From: Amycolatopsis sp. MtRt-6
Lineage (GTDB): Bacteria > Actinomycetota > Actinomycetes > Mycobacteriales > Pseudonocardiaceae
NCBI RefSeq assembly: GCF_017308975.1
Contig: NZ_JADWPD010000010.1
Coordinates: 1-64,000 of the forward strand
DNA: 64,000 nucleotides
Direction: 5' to 3'
Position 1 is the first letter of the stretch. The number at the start of each line of letters is the position of its first letter. Below are positions 38,944 through 47,378 of the stretch, piece after piece. A program made the translations under genes and the position numbers. The notes below the pieces were generated by a model. That model had not been told where the DNA came from, did no database searches, and was given only the letters and a program-made list of their open reading frames with translations.

Positions 38944-41349
38944 TCAGCCGTTGCTGGTGGTCTTCCGGGTGGTCGTCGACTTCGAGCTGCCGCTGCTCTT
39001 CGACTTCGACGTGCTGGTCGGGGGAGCTTGTTCGCTCACCGGGACCGGCGCGTTCGGGTCGGGCAGCGGCGTGTTGTTGCGCAGCGCGTCGAAGAGGGCC
39101 TTCGTCTTGCTGAGCACGAGCACCTCGTTGCCGCGGCTGTTGGCCGTGCCGACCGTCGGGACGGTGAGGAAGGTGATCTTCGACGGGTCGAGGCCCTTCA
39201 TCGACTGCGCCAGCGTCATCATCTGCTTGACGCCGAGGTTGTCGCCGAAGGTGGCCTTCGCGAAGGCGGTGATGAAGTCGCTGAGCTTGCCGGGGTCGAG
39301 CACGACGTCCGAGGACATGACCTTCTTCAGCAGCGCGCCGATGAACTCCTGCTGCCGCTTGATCCGGCCGTAGTCGGACGTCGGGTCGCCCTTGACGTGC
39401 CGCGCCCGGACGAAGTTCAGCGCCTGGTCACCGGAGATCGTGACGTCGCCGGTCTGCAGCAGCACCTTGCCGAGGATGCTGTCGTCGATCGGGATCTCGT
39501 TGTGGATGGTGACACCGTGCACGGCGTCGACCATCGCCTTGAAGCCGTTGAAGTCGATGCCGACGAAGTGGTTGATCCGCAGCCCGGTGATCTGCTGGAT
39601 GACCTTGGTGACGCACGCCGGCCCGCCGACCGCGTACGCGGTGTTGAGCTTGGCGATCTTCTGCGCGGGCACCTTTTCGTCGGTGTTCTTGCTCTGCACG
39701 GGGTCCCAGCGCTGGCACTCCGGCCGGTTGATCTCGAGGTCACGCGGGAAGGAGGTGACGACAACGCGCTTCCGGTCGGCGGGGATGTGCGCCACCATCA
39801 CGGTGTCGCTCCGGGCGCCGGGGGTGCTGTCGGCGGTCCCGACGCCTTCTTCGGCGGACGCCCCGTCGCGGGTGTCGGAGCCGACCATCAGGAAGTTTTC
39901 GTCGTTGGCCTGCGCCGCGGCGTCCTGGATGTCGGAGGAGTTCTCGTCGAGCGCGGAGACCTGGGTGAACTTGGCGTCGAAGTAGGTCTGGGCGCCCCAC
40001 GCGCCCCCGATGCCGAGGAAGACGAGAGCGGCCACGACGGCGGCGGCGATCCGCCCGAACCGCACGCCCTTCCGCGGCGCCTTTTCGGGTAGTTGCGCCA
40101 CTTCGGCTTCTTCGGCCGGCGGGGTGGTGACGACGCGTTGCAGCGCGGTCCGGGTGCTCTCGATGAGGGAGGCGGGCGAGAGCCGTTCCCGGCGTTCCCG
40201 CCGCTTGGCCTCTTCGGCTTCCATCTCGTCGTGCGCGGCGGAGAAGCGGGCGAGGGTGTGGTCGATCTTGCGGCGGTACTGGGTCGCCTCGTCGATCGCT
40301 TCCATCTCGTCGGTCATGGTGAGCGGATCAAGGGCAGCCCGCGGCGGCACGGCACCGGGATCAGCGGAAGCACGTGCGGCGACCGCCGCCTCGGCGGACG
40401 CGCCCGGGGCACGGCCATCGACGGAACGCGGGAGCGCGGCTGCCTCGGCCGGAGCTGCGGGGCGGCGGGCTGCGGGACCGTCACCGGCGGGGCGCTGTGG
40501 CGCGATGCCGTCGGGGCCGGCGGCGCGGCGGGGTGCCGGGCTGTCCGGGGTGGCGTGCGAAAGCGCCACGGCCTCGGTCGAACCCGCCGGGCGACGGCTC
40601 GCGGGGCTTTCCGCGGCGCGGCGATCGACCGCACGCGGGTCTGCCTCGGCCGGACCTGCGGGGCGGCGGGCTGCGGGAGCGTCACCGGCGGGGCGCTGCG
40701 GTGCGGGGCCGGGTGCTCGGCGGGGCGCGGGCCCGTCTGGGGCGGGGCGCGGTGCCGCCGCCTCGGCCGATGCCGCCGGTCTGCGGGGCGCCGGGCCCTC
40801 CGGAGCGGCAGCCGCGCGGCGGGGGGCCGGGCTGTCCGGGGTTTGCCTCTGCTCCGTGCGGGGTGCTCGGCGGGGCGGGGCGCCTTCGGGCTGGGTGGCT
40901 TCGGTCACCGGGCGGCGGGGGCGACGCGGCGGCTGGGGGGCTGCCGAGGTCTGCTGCGGCCCCGGGTTGGCCACCGGGGGGCGGCGCTGGAGGGGGGCCT
41001 CCGGCAGGGGCGCCGCTGTTGTGCGGCGGGGCTGGCGAGGGCGCGGTGCCCGCGGTTGACGAGTGGCGTCCGTGGGTACTGGGTCTTCGGCAGGACCCTG
41101 GGCCGGCCTCGGAGCGCGCGGCTGGGACGACCGCGGCGGGGCCGGTGGCTCGGCCGCGCGGACACGGCGTCCCGGCTGGTCGGCACGGTCCTCGCGGGCA
41201 GGCAGGGGACGAACGCCGGTGGTCTTGGCGACGACGTCGGAGACGCTGATCCCGCCCTGGTCCTCCATCGACCGGCGCCGTCCGGGCCGGGGCCGCGCGG
41301 GACCGTCGAGACGGTGACCGGTTCCCGGGCTGTCGAGCTCGTCCGGCAC
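38944..41349 (-). CDS. LytR-CpsA-Psr (LCP) cell-wall ligase with long Pro/Ala/Arg-rich N-terminus
   Basis: The protein has 801 aa. About 340 N-terminal residues are low-complexity Pro/Ala/Arg (repeats such as APRRPA and APRRAAGP). A charged helix follows, then one transmembrane segment at about 430-450 (AAAVVAALVFLGIGGAW) and the LCP catalytic domain (about 490-700) with VGSDTRDGAS, ARSDTVMVAHIP, VVVTSFPRDLEI and LNFVRARHVKGDPTSDYGRI. LCP enzymes attach arabinogalactan or teichoic polymers to peptidoglycan. It ends in a Ser/Lys/Thr-rich tail. GTG 41349 follows AAGGAG. The N-terminal tail is far longer than in typical LCP proteins. The 219-bp gap upstream holds promoter-like AT-richer sequence. 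Confidence 0.92.
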   Translation of the reverse strand: MPDELDSPGTGHRLDGPARPRPGRRRSMEDQGGISVSDVVAKTTGVRPLPAREDRADQPGRRVRAAEPPAPPRSSQPRAPRPAQGPAEDPVPTDATRQPRAPRPRQPRRTTAAPLPEAPLQRRPPVANPGPQQTSAAPQPPRRPRRPVTEATQPEGAPPRRAPRTEQRQTPDSPAPRRAAAAPEGPAPRRPAASAEAAAPRPAPDGPAPRRAPGPAPQRPAGDAPAARRPAGPAEADPRAVDRRAAESPASRRPAGSTEAVALSHATPDSPAPRRAAGPDGIAPQRPAGDGPAARRPAAPAEAAALPRSVDGRAPGASAEAAVAARASADPGAVPPRAALDPLTMTDEMEAIDEATQYRRKIDHTLARFSAAHDEMEAEEAKRRERRERLSPASLIESTRTALQRVVTTPPAEEAEVAQLPEKAPRKGVRFGRIAAAVVAALVFLGIGGAWGAQTYFDAKFTQVSALDENSSDIQDAAAQANDENFLMVGSDTRDGASAEEGVGTADSTPGARSDTVMVAHIPADRKRVVVTSFPRDLEINRPECQRWDPVQSKNTDEKVPAQKIAKLNTAYAVGGPACVTKVIQQITGLRINHFVGIDFNGFKAMVDAVHGVTIHNEIPIDDSILGKVLLQTGDVTISGDQALNFVRARHVKGDPTSDYGRIKRQQEFIGALLKKVMSSDVVLDPGKLSDFITAFAKATFGDNLGVKQMMTLAQSMKGLDPSKITFLTVPTVGTANSRGNEVLVLSKTKALFDALRNNTPLPDPNAPVPVSEQAPPTSTSKSKSSGSSKSTTTRKTTSNG

Positions 41350-41568
41350 TCGGTCTCCTTTCGCGCGATCGAAGGGTGGCTTCGATTTGGCCGTCTTCCC
41401 CCGCAGGAGGTGATCGTTCCCCCGGCGGTTTTCGTTATCGTACGGATACCCCCCGTTCGTGACGACACCCTCCCGGAATTTTCTTCACCTTGAGTCGACG
41501 AACGGCCGGTGAGCGTCGACAAACGGGTGATACACCTTGTCGGCGGACGGAGTAATGCCGTGTTTGCG

Positions 41569-42252
41569 CTACTCAGAGTGGGATATTAACTGTGTCGTTT
41601 GCGCGTCTTGATAGGCGACTTTGTTGCGGCCCGCGCGTTTCGCCGCATAAAGCAGGGCGTCCGCGCGACGCAGCCGGCGCTCCGGTGACGTCGGCGTCCC
41701 GGACTCCGGCGTCTCGTGCGCCAGGCCGGCGCTGATGGTGACGCGCAACCCCGGCTGGAGTTCTGACCAGGGATGACGGGCGACGCGCAGCCGGGCGTCG
41801 TCGACGACGCGAACGGCGCGTCCGAGGTCGACCCCCGGCAGCCACAGCACGAACTCCTCGCCGCCGTAGCGGGCGCAGAAGCCGCCCGGCGGCAGGTCTT
41901 CCTGGAGCAGGTCGGCGACCCGGCGCAGGACGCGGTCGCCGACGAGGTGACCGTACGTGTCGTTGACGCTCTTGAAGCGGTCGAGATCGATCAGCGCGAG
42001 CCCCAGGGGCGGGCGATCGGTGAACGGTCCATACAGGCGCTCATCGAGGTAGCGGCGGTTGTAACTCGAGGTCAGCGCGTCGCGAATGCTGCCGTCGCGA
42101 GCGATTTCGAGCGCCGAGCGCAAGTGCTGGTAGGCGCGCTGCCAGTCGCCCTGGGTGGCGAACAGGCCGGCGATGGCCTCGTGGAGGCGGAGCAGGTCCG
42201 GCGGCTGCGGGCTGGCTGTCCGGCCCGGCGCGCCTTCGCCCTCGGCGACCAT
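41569..42252 (-). CDS. GGDEF diguanylate cyclase
   Basis: This 227-aa soluble protein has a short N-terminal TPR-like helical pair (LRLHEAIAGLFATQGDWQRA) and then a GGDEF domain: ALTSSYNRRYLDERL, LALIDLDRFKSVNDTYGH and RYGGEEFVLW at about 128-137. The active-site GGEEF and the metal-binding Asp of IDLD are intact, so it should make c-di-GMP. No RxxD inhibitory site precedes GGEEF. ATG 42252 follows GGAGGTGGGG; an upstream TTG (42336) is less likely. c-di-GMP binds BldD and RsiG in actinomycetes, and an rsiG homologue lies at 23441. Confidence 0.92.
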   Translation of the reverse strand: MVAEGEGAPGRTASPQPPDLLRLHEAIAGLFATQGDWQRAYQHLRSALEIARDGSIRDALTSSYNRRYLDERLYGPFTDRPPLGLALIDLDRFKSVNDTYGHLVGDRVLRRVADLLQEDLPPGGFCARYGGEEFVLWLPGVDLGRAVRVVDDARLRVARHPWSELQPGLRVTISAGLAHETPESGTPTSPERRLRRADALLYAAKRAGRNKVAYQDAQTTQLISHSE

Positions 42253-42372
42253 CCCCACCTCCACCACTCCTTGGTTGTCGTCGTGGGGGCGGTCGCGCTT
42301 GAGGTGCCGGTCCGGAAGAAGGTGAATTTCGCTCAAACGGGACTGCGACGGTGACTCTGTGCAGCAGCCGAC

Positions 42373-42936
42373 TCAGAGGCCGGCAAACGGTTCGATGCCC
42401 TTGAGCTGTGAGTACTGGTCCTTGGCCCAGTAACTCACATTAGCCGTCGTGTCGTTCAGTAACGTGGTGTAGTCGGTCCAGGCGACCCAGCGCCAGTCGC
42501 CGACCTCCTCCGGGTTCGGTGCCGGCTCGGCGTCGGCCCACGCGGCGAACACCGGGCAGAACTCGTTCTCGACGATCCCCTGGAACGGCGGCGTCCGGTA
42601 GCGGTAGTTCGGCAGCACGCAGTGCAACCCGGACAGCGACGGCAGCCCGAGCTCGTAGGCGGCGCGGCGCCGGACGGCGTCCTCGAGCGCTTCGCCGGGC
42701 GCGGGGTGGCCGCAGACACTGTTGGTCCAGACCCCAGGCCAGACCTTCTTGTGGCCGGCGCGCTGGGTGATCAGCAGGGCGTTGTCGCCGCGCCGCAGGA
42801 CGTAGCACGAGAAGGCCAGGTGCAACCGGGTGTGTTCGTGGTGGCTGGCCAGCTTGGGGCCGGTTTCGCCGGTGGGCACGCCGTCCTCGGTGACGAAGAC
42901 GACCTGCTCGGTCTCGGGTTCGGTCGCGGTATCCAC
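42373..42936 (-). CDS. idi: Isopentenyl-diphosphate delta-isomerase, type I
   Basis: The protein has 187 aa. This Nudix-fold enzyme interconverts isopentenyl and dimethylallyl diphosphate. Catalytic Cys is in WTNSVCGHPAPGEA, and the metal ligands and Glu lie in HEHTRLHLAFSCYVL and YRTPPFQGIVENEFCPVF. WRWVAWTDY near the end is typical. GTG 42936 starts the family-like region. An unpaired type I idi in an actinomycete usually supports MEP-derived isoprenoid balance or a secondary-metabolite pathway. Confidence 0.95.
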   Translation of the reverse strand: MDTATEPETEQVVFVTEDGVPTGETGPKLASHHEHTRLHLAFSCYVLRRGDNALLITQRAGHKKVWPGVWTNSVCGHPAPGEALEDAVRRRAAYELGLPSLSGLHCVLPNYRYRTPPFQGIVENEFCPVFAAWADAEPAPNPEEVGDWRWVAWTDYTTLLNDTTANVSYWAKDQYSQLKGIEPFAGL

Positions 42937-43022
42937 GCGCCCCAGTGAACACGACGGCCGCCCGCGTGCCGTACCGCGAGGCGGGTGGGTTACCGCGGTC
43001 CGCCCGGCACGGTGACGAGTCG

Positions 43023-43856
43023 TCACCGTGCGTTGAGGTGCTCCACGAGCAGGGAGGTGACGGCTTCCGGTGCCTCCTCAGGTACCCAGTGCGAGACGTC
43101 TTCGAGCATTTCGAAGCGGTAGGGCCCGGTGACCCAGTTCGCGGTGTCGAGCGCGGCGGTCGAGCCGAACGAGACGTCTTCGGTGCTCCAGATGTACAGG
43201 GTCGGCACGGCGATCTTGCCGATCTTCCCGCCCGGCCGCCCGGCCCGGTACCAGTTGAGGGCGGCGGTGAGCGCGCCCGGCTCGGACAGCCGCTGCACGT
43301 AGTCGTCGACCTTGGACGGCGACACACGCCGATCGAACATCTCGCGCAGCGCGCGGGCGCCGTCCTCCAGCATCCGCCGTTCGGTGACGCGGGTCTGCCG
43401 CCACTCCGTCATGTAGCGCGTGCGCAGGTGCTGGTCTTCGTCGGTCTTCATGGCGTCGGCGAGTGCGGCGGGGTGCGGCGTGGAGACCACGGTGAGGCTA
43501 CGCAGCCGTTCCGGGTGCGCGTCGGCGGTCCACCAGGCAACGGCGCCACCCCAGTCGTGCCCGACGAGGTCGAACTCCGGCCAGCCCAGCGCTTCGGTGA
43601 TCGCGACGACGTCCCCGACGAGGTGATCGATCGAGTAGTCACCGGCGGGCTCCGGCCGCACCCCCGGCGAGTAGCCACGCTGATCCGGCGCGACGGCCCG
43701 GAACCCGAGCACCCCGAGGGTGGCAACCTGGTGCTCCCACTCGATCGCGGCTTCGGGGAAACCGTGCAGCAGCAGCACGGGCCGCCCGTCTTCGGGCCCG
43801 GCGGCGATGGCGTCGAAGGAACCGGCCTCGGTGGGGACGCTGATGTGGTCGATCAC
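43023..43856 (-). CDS. Alpha/beta hydrolase, epoxide-hydrolase-like, coupled to NACHT gene
   Basis: This 277-aa protein has the epoxide hydrolase/haloalkane dehalogenase layout: LLLHGFPEAAIEWEHQV (oxyanion HGFP), nucleophile Asp in LVGHDWGGAVAWW, a cap domain, and catalytic His in LEDVSHWVPEEAPE. A candidate acid lies in IWSTEDVSFG. The Asp nucleophile excludes a Ser esterase. Its GTG overlaps the stop of the NACHT-LRR gene by 4 nt (GTGA), so the two are made together. It could be a bystander, or the effector or a metabolic partner of the NACHT protein; nothing in the sequence decides. Confidence 0.87.
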   Translation of the reverse strand: MIDHISVPTEAGSFDAIAAGPEDGRPVLLLHGFPEAAIEWEHQVATLGVLGFRAVAPDQRGYSPGVRPEPAGDYSIDHLVGDVVAITEALGWPEFDLVGHDWGGAVAWWTADAHPERLRSLTVVSTPHPAALADAMKTDEDQHLRTRYMTEWRQTRVTERRMLEDGARALREMFDRRVSPSKVDDYVQRLSEPGALTAALNWYRAGRPGGKIGKIAVPTLYIWSTEDVSFGSTAALDTANWVTGPYRFEMLEDVSHWVPEEAPEAVTSLLVEHLNAR

Positions 43857-46840
43857 ATCCTGAACTTATCCCTTGCTGCGCCGAGCCCGTCGAAGAGCTT
43901 GGCGCCGACGGTCACCTTGAGGTCGGGCCGGTCGGCGAGAGGGCTCAGATCAATGTCGTCGGTAGCGTGCAGGTGCAGCTCCCGGAGCGCGCTGAGGCCG
44001 GACAAGAGCCGAAGGTCCGGGATGGGGGTGTGCGCAACTTCCAAGACCCGGAGTCCGGTCAGTGCGGGGAGCAAGCTCAGGTCCACCTCGGGGCATTCGG
44101 TGAAGCAGAGCTTGGTCAAGCTATCGGCCCAACGGACGAGGACGTGCACATCCCGGAGGCTGGACCAGCGGTGAAAGCGCAGCTCGTTCGGCCGGTCCAA
44201 AAAGGATAGACCCTGCAAGTCTTCGAGGTCTGGAACCCAGTCCAGCTCCAACGCGGGCAAGTGGCGCAAGGGAGTCAACTCGGAGAGCTGGTCGCGGTCT
44301 TCGATGTTGGTCAGCCTGAGGTGCTTCAGGTTCTGCAGCTCGGCGAGCCGCACCCACCCGTGCGTAGGCACTTCGGCGTCGATGGTGCGCAGAGTGGGAA
44401 TCGCGCCCAGTGGTCCAATGTCGGTCGTTCCATAGTTCGGGTCGCCGATCAAGCGGATGCTTTCCAGCGATGTGTCCGCCAGCGGCGCGAGGTCGAACTC
44501 GTCCAGGTCGTCGACCTCGCACTCGAGCGCCCTGAGGTGTCGCAGGTGCCCCAGCCCGACGAGGTCTGACGGGTCTGCCACGCACAAGCTTTCGATCGGC
44601 AGATCGGCCAGCACGCGTTCGGCGAATTCGGCCGGATCGAACCGCTGCCGGGCTTCGACCAGCGCGTTGACCACAGGCGGGTCCTGAGTCTCGCGGTAGC
44701 GAGTCAGGAGCTCGAGAGCCCCTGTTCCGCCGATCAGCGCGATCGCGTGGACGGTCGCCGCCGTCGCCGTGGAATCCGCGGGTTCGCAGTCGGCCAAGAG
44801 GTCGAGGACGAACTCGCCCGCTGCTGCTAACGCCTCCGCCTCCTCGAAGCTCGACGGCGGGATCAACGTGCTGGCGCGGTCCTCGATCTCGTTTCGCAGC
44901 CGCTCGCTCAACACCGGTGACGTCTCCAAGCACGCCAGCGCCACCAGGTCGAGCTTCAGCCGCTCCTGCTCGTCCGTGTCCCACCGGAGGATCCCGTCCA
45001 GCAGGCGCTCGCGCTGCGCGGGATGGGCGTGGCCCGCTGCCAGGACCACCACCTCGCGCCAATCGGCCCGGTGGGCGTTCGCGGTCAGGATGCCGATGTC
45101 GTCCTCTTCGACCGCCGCCTGGGCGGCCAGGTACTCCTGGAACGTCCGGTGCACGAAGTCGATTCGGCCCGGGACCGGTTCGCGCAGCACGCCCCCGCGA
45201 TCCAGCAGGTGGCGGAACACCGTCCACGGCGTCACGTCGATCTGGCCCATCGAGCGCAGCTTCGCCGTGATGCGGGCTTCGGCGTCGGCGGCGGGGACGT
45301 CCGTGTGGCCGTTGCGGACCAGCCAGTACGCCAGGCTTCGCAGCAGCACCAGTTTCTCGGTCAGTGAAAGCCGGACGGGAGCTTCGATCCCTCGCTCGAT
45401 GTCGCGGCTGTCGAGCAGCATGCGCAACGCGACGTCGTACAGCTCCATCCGGTTCTTCGGAAGCTGGCCGTTGCTCTGGTGGTGCAGCGCACAGAGCAAC
45501 GCGCACAGCAGCGGGTTCTCGGCGAGCCGTCGCAGCGCGCTGCGGGCGCCGATGGCCGTGATCAGGGCGTCACGTTCTCCGTCGAGCGGCTCGCCCGGCA
45601 AGGCCTGGTGCCAGCGCGTGATCAACGTCCGGACGTCGCGCGGGGTCATCGGCTGCAGCCGCACTTCGGTGAACCCCTGGTCGCGCAGCCAGCCGGCGGC
45701 CACCGCGGCCGGGCGTGTGGTGAGGACGAACCGGGCGTGGGGGAACGCGCCGACAAGTTGACGCAGCCACTCGCGCACTTCGCGGCGGCGCTCGTCCGGG
45801 ACCTCGTCGAGGCCGTCGACGAGCACGACGGCCCGGCCTCGGCGCAGGTGCCGCTGCACCCAGCCGGTCGGCATCTCGTCCGCGATGTGCCTGCCGACCT
45901 CGTCGAGGAAGCGTTCCGGCGCCGGCAGCGGCGAATGGCTGAACCGGCGCAGCCGCACCAGGAACGGCTCGAGGTCGTCCCAGCCGTCGACGTTCTGCAG
46001 CTGCCGGCTCGCGCACTGGACGGCCAGCCACTGCAGCAGCGTCGTCTTGCCTGAGCCGGCTTCCCCGCGCAGGAGGATTCTCGACGTCCGCGGCAGCACG
46101 TGCTCGATCCGGTCGCCGGGAACCTCCCCCTCGGACGTGACGCTGAGGCTCAGGTAGGCGACAGAAAGCGGGTACAGCCGGGTTGCCTCGGCCAGGCCCG
46201 CGCCGAACAGCGCCATCCGGTCGAGCGCCGTGACGACCTGGCGCCGGAAGTCCGCGGCGAAGTCGTCCGGGTGACGGCGTTCGGGCAGCGTTGCCAGCAC
46301 GTTCCGGACCGTCTCGAGGATCTCCGTCTCGCGCTGGAGGATTTCGACGAGGGCACCCGGCTGGAAGCGCGGCAGGGTGGTTGTCACCTGCACCAGGTAC
46401 GCGCAGCATTCCCGCAGCACACGCTGGTACAGCTCGGCCGCGTCGGCCGAGAGGAGCCTGGTGACGCCGGGCACGGTGCGGAGCAGGTAGCGGTAGAGGT
46501 ACGTGGCGTCGAGGTCGGCGTCGAACAGGTCGTCGTCGGTCAACGCGGCGCGCTCGAACGTCTCGTGCACCGCGTCCACCGCGGCCGCGCGCTCGTTGTC
46601 CGGCAACGCACGGAACTCGACATCGAGGAAGGGCAGCAGCCGGTCGGCGACCCGGGATTCCAGGTTCGTGAACAGCAGCCGGAGCTTGCGGCGGTCGTTG
46701 AGCCCGGTGACCTGCTGCTCCAGCAGGTCGATCGCCTTGGCCGAAGCGTCGGCGGCGATCGGGCGGTCGCCGAGCCAGATCTTTGCGGCAGCCTTCACCA
46801 CCGCAGTCGTCAACGCGATCGCCGAGGCTTCGAGACTCAC
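43853..46840 (-). CDS. NACHT-LRR protein (bacterial NLR-like)
   Basis: The protein has 995 aa in three parts. Residues ~1-230 are an all-helical N-terminal domain of the actinobacterial NACHT-associated type (start VSLEASAIALTTAVVKAAAK). Residues ~250-650 are the NACHT NTPase: Walker A GEAGSGKTT (259-267), Walker B AVVLVDGLDEVPD (337-349), sensor-like FVLTTRPAAVAAG, and the winged-helix region with ENPLLCALLCALHH. From ~780 to the end are irregular leucine-rich repeats (ALTGLRVLEVAHTPI, LSGLSALRELHLHA). Bacterial NACHT proteins are often antiphage sensors. The GTG lies 7 nt after TAGGCT, inside the end of the preceding gene (leaderless). An alpha/beta hydrolase is coupled downstream. Confidence 0.92.
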   Translation of the reverse strand: MSLEASAIALTTAVVKAAAKIWLGDRPIAADASAKAIDLLEQQVTGLNDRRKLRLLFTNLESRVADRLLPFLDVEFRALPDNERAAAVDAVHETFERAALTDDDLFDADLDATYLYRYLLRTVPGVTRLLSADAAELYQRVLRECCAYLVQVTTTLPRFQPGALVEILQRETEILETVRNVLATLPERRHPDDFAADFRRQVVTALDRMALFGAGLAEATRLYPLSVAYLSLSVTSEGEVPGDRIEHVLPRTSRILLRGEAGSGKTTLLQWLAVQCASRQLQNVDGWDDLEPFLVRLRRFSHSPLPAPERFLDEVGRHIADEMPTGWVQRHLRRGRAVVLVDGLDEVPDERRREVREWLRQLVGAFPHARFVLTTRPAAVAAGWLRDQGFTEVRLQPMTPRDVRTLITRWHQALPGEPLDGERDALITAIGARSALRRLAENPLLCALLCALHHQSNGQLPKNRMELYDVALRMLLDSRDIERGIEAPVRLSLTEKLVLLRSLAYWLVRNGHTDVPAADAEARITAKLRSMGQIDVTPWTVFRHLLDRGGVLREPVPGRIDFVHRTFQEYLAAQAAVEEDDIGILTANAHRADWREVVVLAAGHAHPAQRERLLDGILRWDTDEQERLKLDLVALACLETSPVLSERLRNEIEDRASTLIPPSSFEEAEALAAAGEFVLDLLADCEPADSTATAATVHAIALIGGTGALELLTRYRETQDPPVVNALVEARQRFDPAEFAERVLADLPIESLCVADPSDLVGLGHLRHLRALECEVDDLDEFDLAPLADTSLESIRLIGDPNYGTTDIGPLGAIPTLRTIDAEVPTHGWVRLAELQNLKHLRLTNIEDRDQLSELTPLRHLPALELDWVPDLEDLQGLSFLDRPNELRFHRWSSLRDVHVLVRWADSLTKLCFTECPEVDLSLLPALTGLRVLEVAHTPIPDLRLLSGLSALRELHLHATDDIDLSPLADRPDLKVTVGAKLFDGLGAARDKFRM

Positions 46841-46850
46841 CGAACCAAGC

Positions 46851-47378
46851 CTAGCCGAGCACCTCCTCAGTGGTGGCGACCTGCACGAGCGGGGCGTACA
46901 GCCGCAGGATGTCCAGGGCCTTCGCGTGGCTCTCGTCGTCCGCGCCCGCGCAGGCGTCGGATACCACCGTGACCGCGACGCCCGCGTCTGCCGCGGCCAG
47001 GGCCGTCGACAGCACACAGCAGTCCGTCGAGACGCCCGCCAGCACCAGGCCCGCGCCACCCACCCGGGTTGCCATGCGTGGGTGCCACTTGCCGAACGTG
47101 GTCGCGTCCACAGTGGACGACGGCTGGAACGCGTCGACCACCTGGTACAGCGGCGAGTCCGGTGGCTGGAGCGCGAACGGCCACTGCTCGTAGTACCGCC
47201 GCCACGCCCCTTCCGGTCGCGCCGGCGCGACGAACCGCGTGAACACGACGTCGTCGCCGAATGCCGTCACCAGCCGGCGGATCGGGGGGATCACCTCGGC
47301 GAAGCGCGGGGTGAACCACGGACTCGCCGGGTCGGCGAAGACGTTCTGCAGGTCGATGACCGCCAGGATCTGCCTCAC
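46851..47378 (-). CDS. Isochorismatase-family cysteine hydrolase
   Basis: This 175-aa protein has the cysteine-hydrolase triad: Asp9 in ILAVIDLQNVF, Lys97 in FGKWHPR and Cys121 in STDCCVLSTA. The family includes nicotinamidase, isochorismatase and the ureidoacrylate hydrolase RutB. The context (ADP-ribosylglycohydrolase, PfkB kinase, nucleobase permease) suggests an amide-cleaving step in nucleoside or pyridine catabolism, for example nicotinamide to nicotinate (inference). AGGAGG precedes the GTG, which overlaps the permease stop by 4 nt. Confidence 0.9.
   Translation of the reverse strand: MRQILAVIDLQNVFADPASPWFTPRFAEVIPPIRRLVTAFGDDVVFTRFVAPARPEGAWRRYYEQWPFALQPPDSPLYQVVDAFQPSSTVDATTFGKWHPRMATRVGGAGLVLAGVSTDCCVLSTALAAADAGVAVTVVSDACAGADDESHAKALDILRLYAPLVQVATTEEVLG

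Noticed and set aside
38944..41349. The Pro/Ala/Arg-rich region as a separate gene or frameshift
   Set aside because: The frame is continuous from a GTG with a good ribosome site through the transmembrane and LCP domains.
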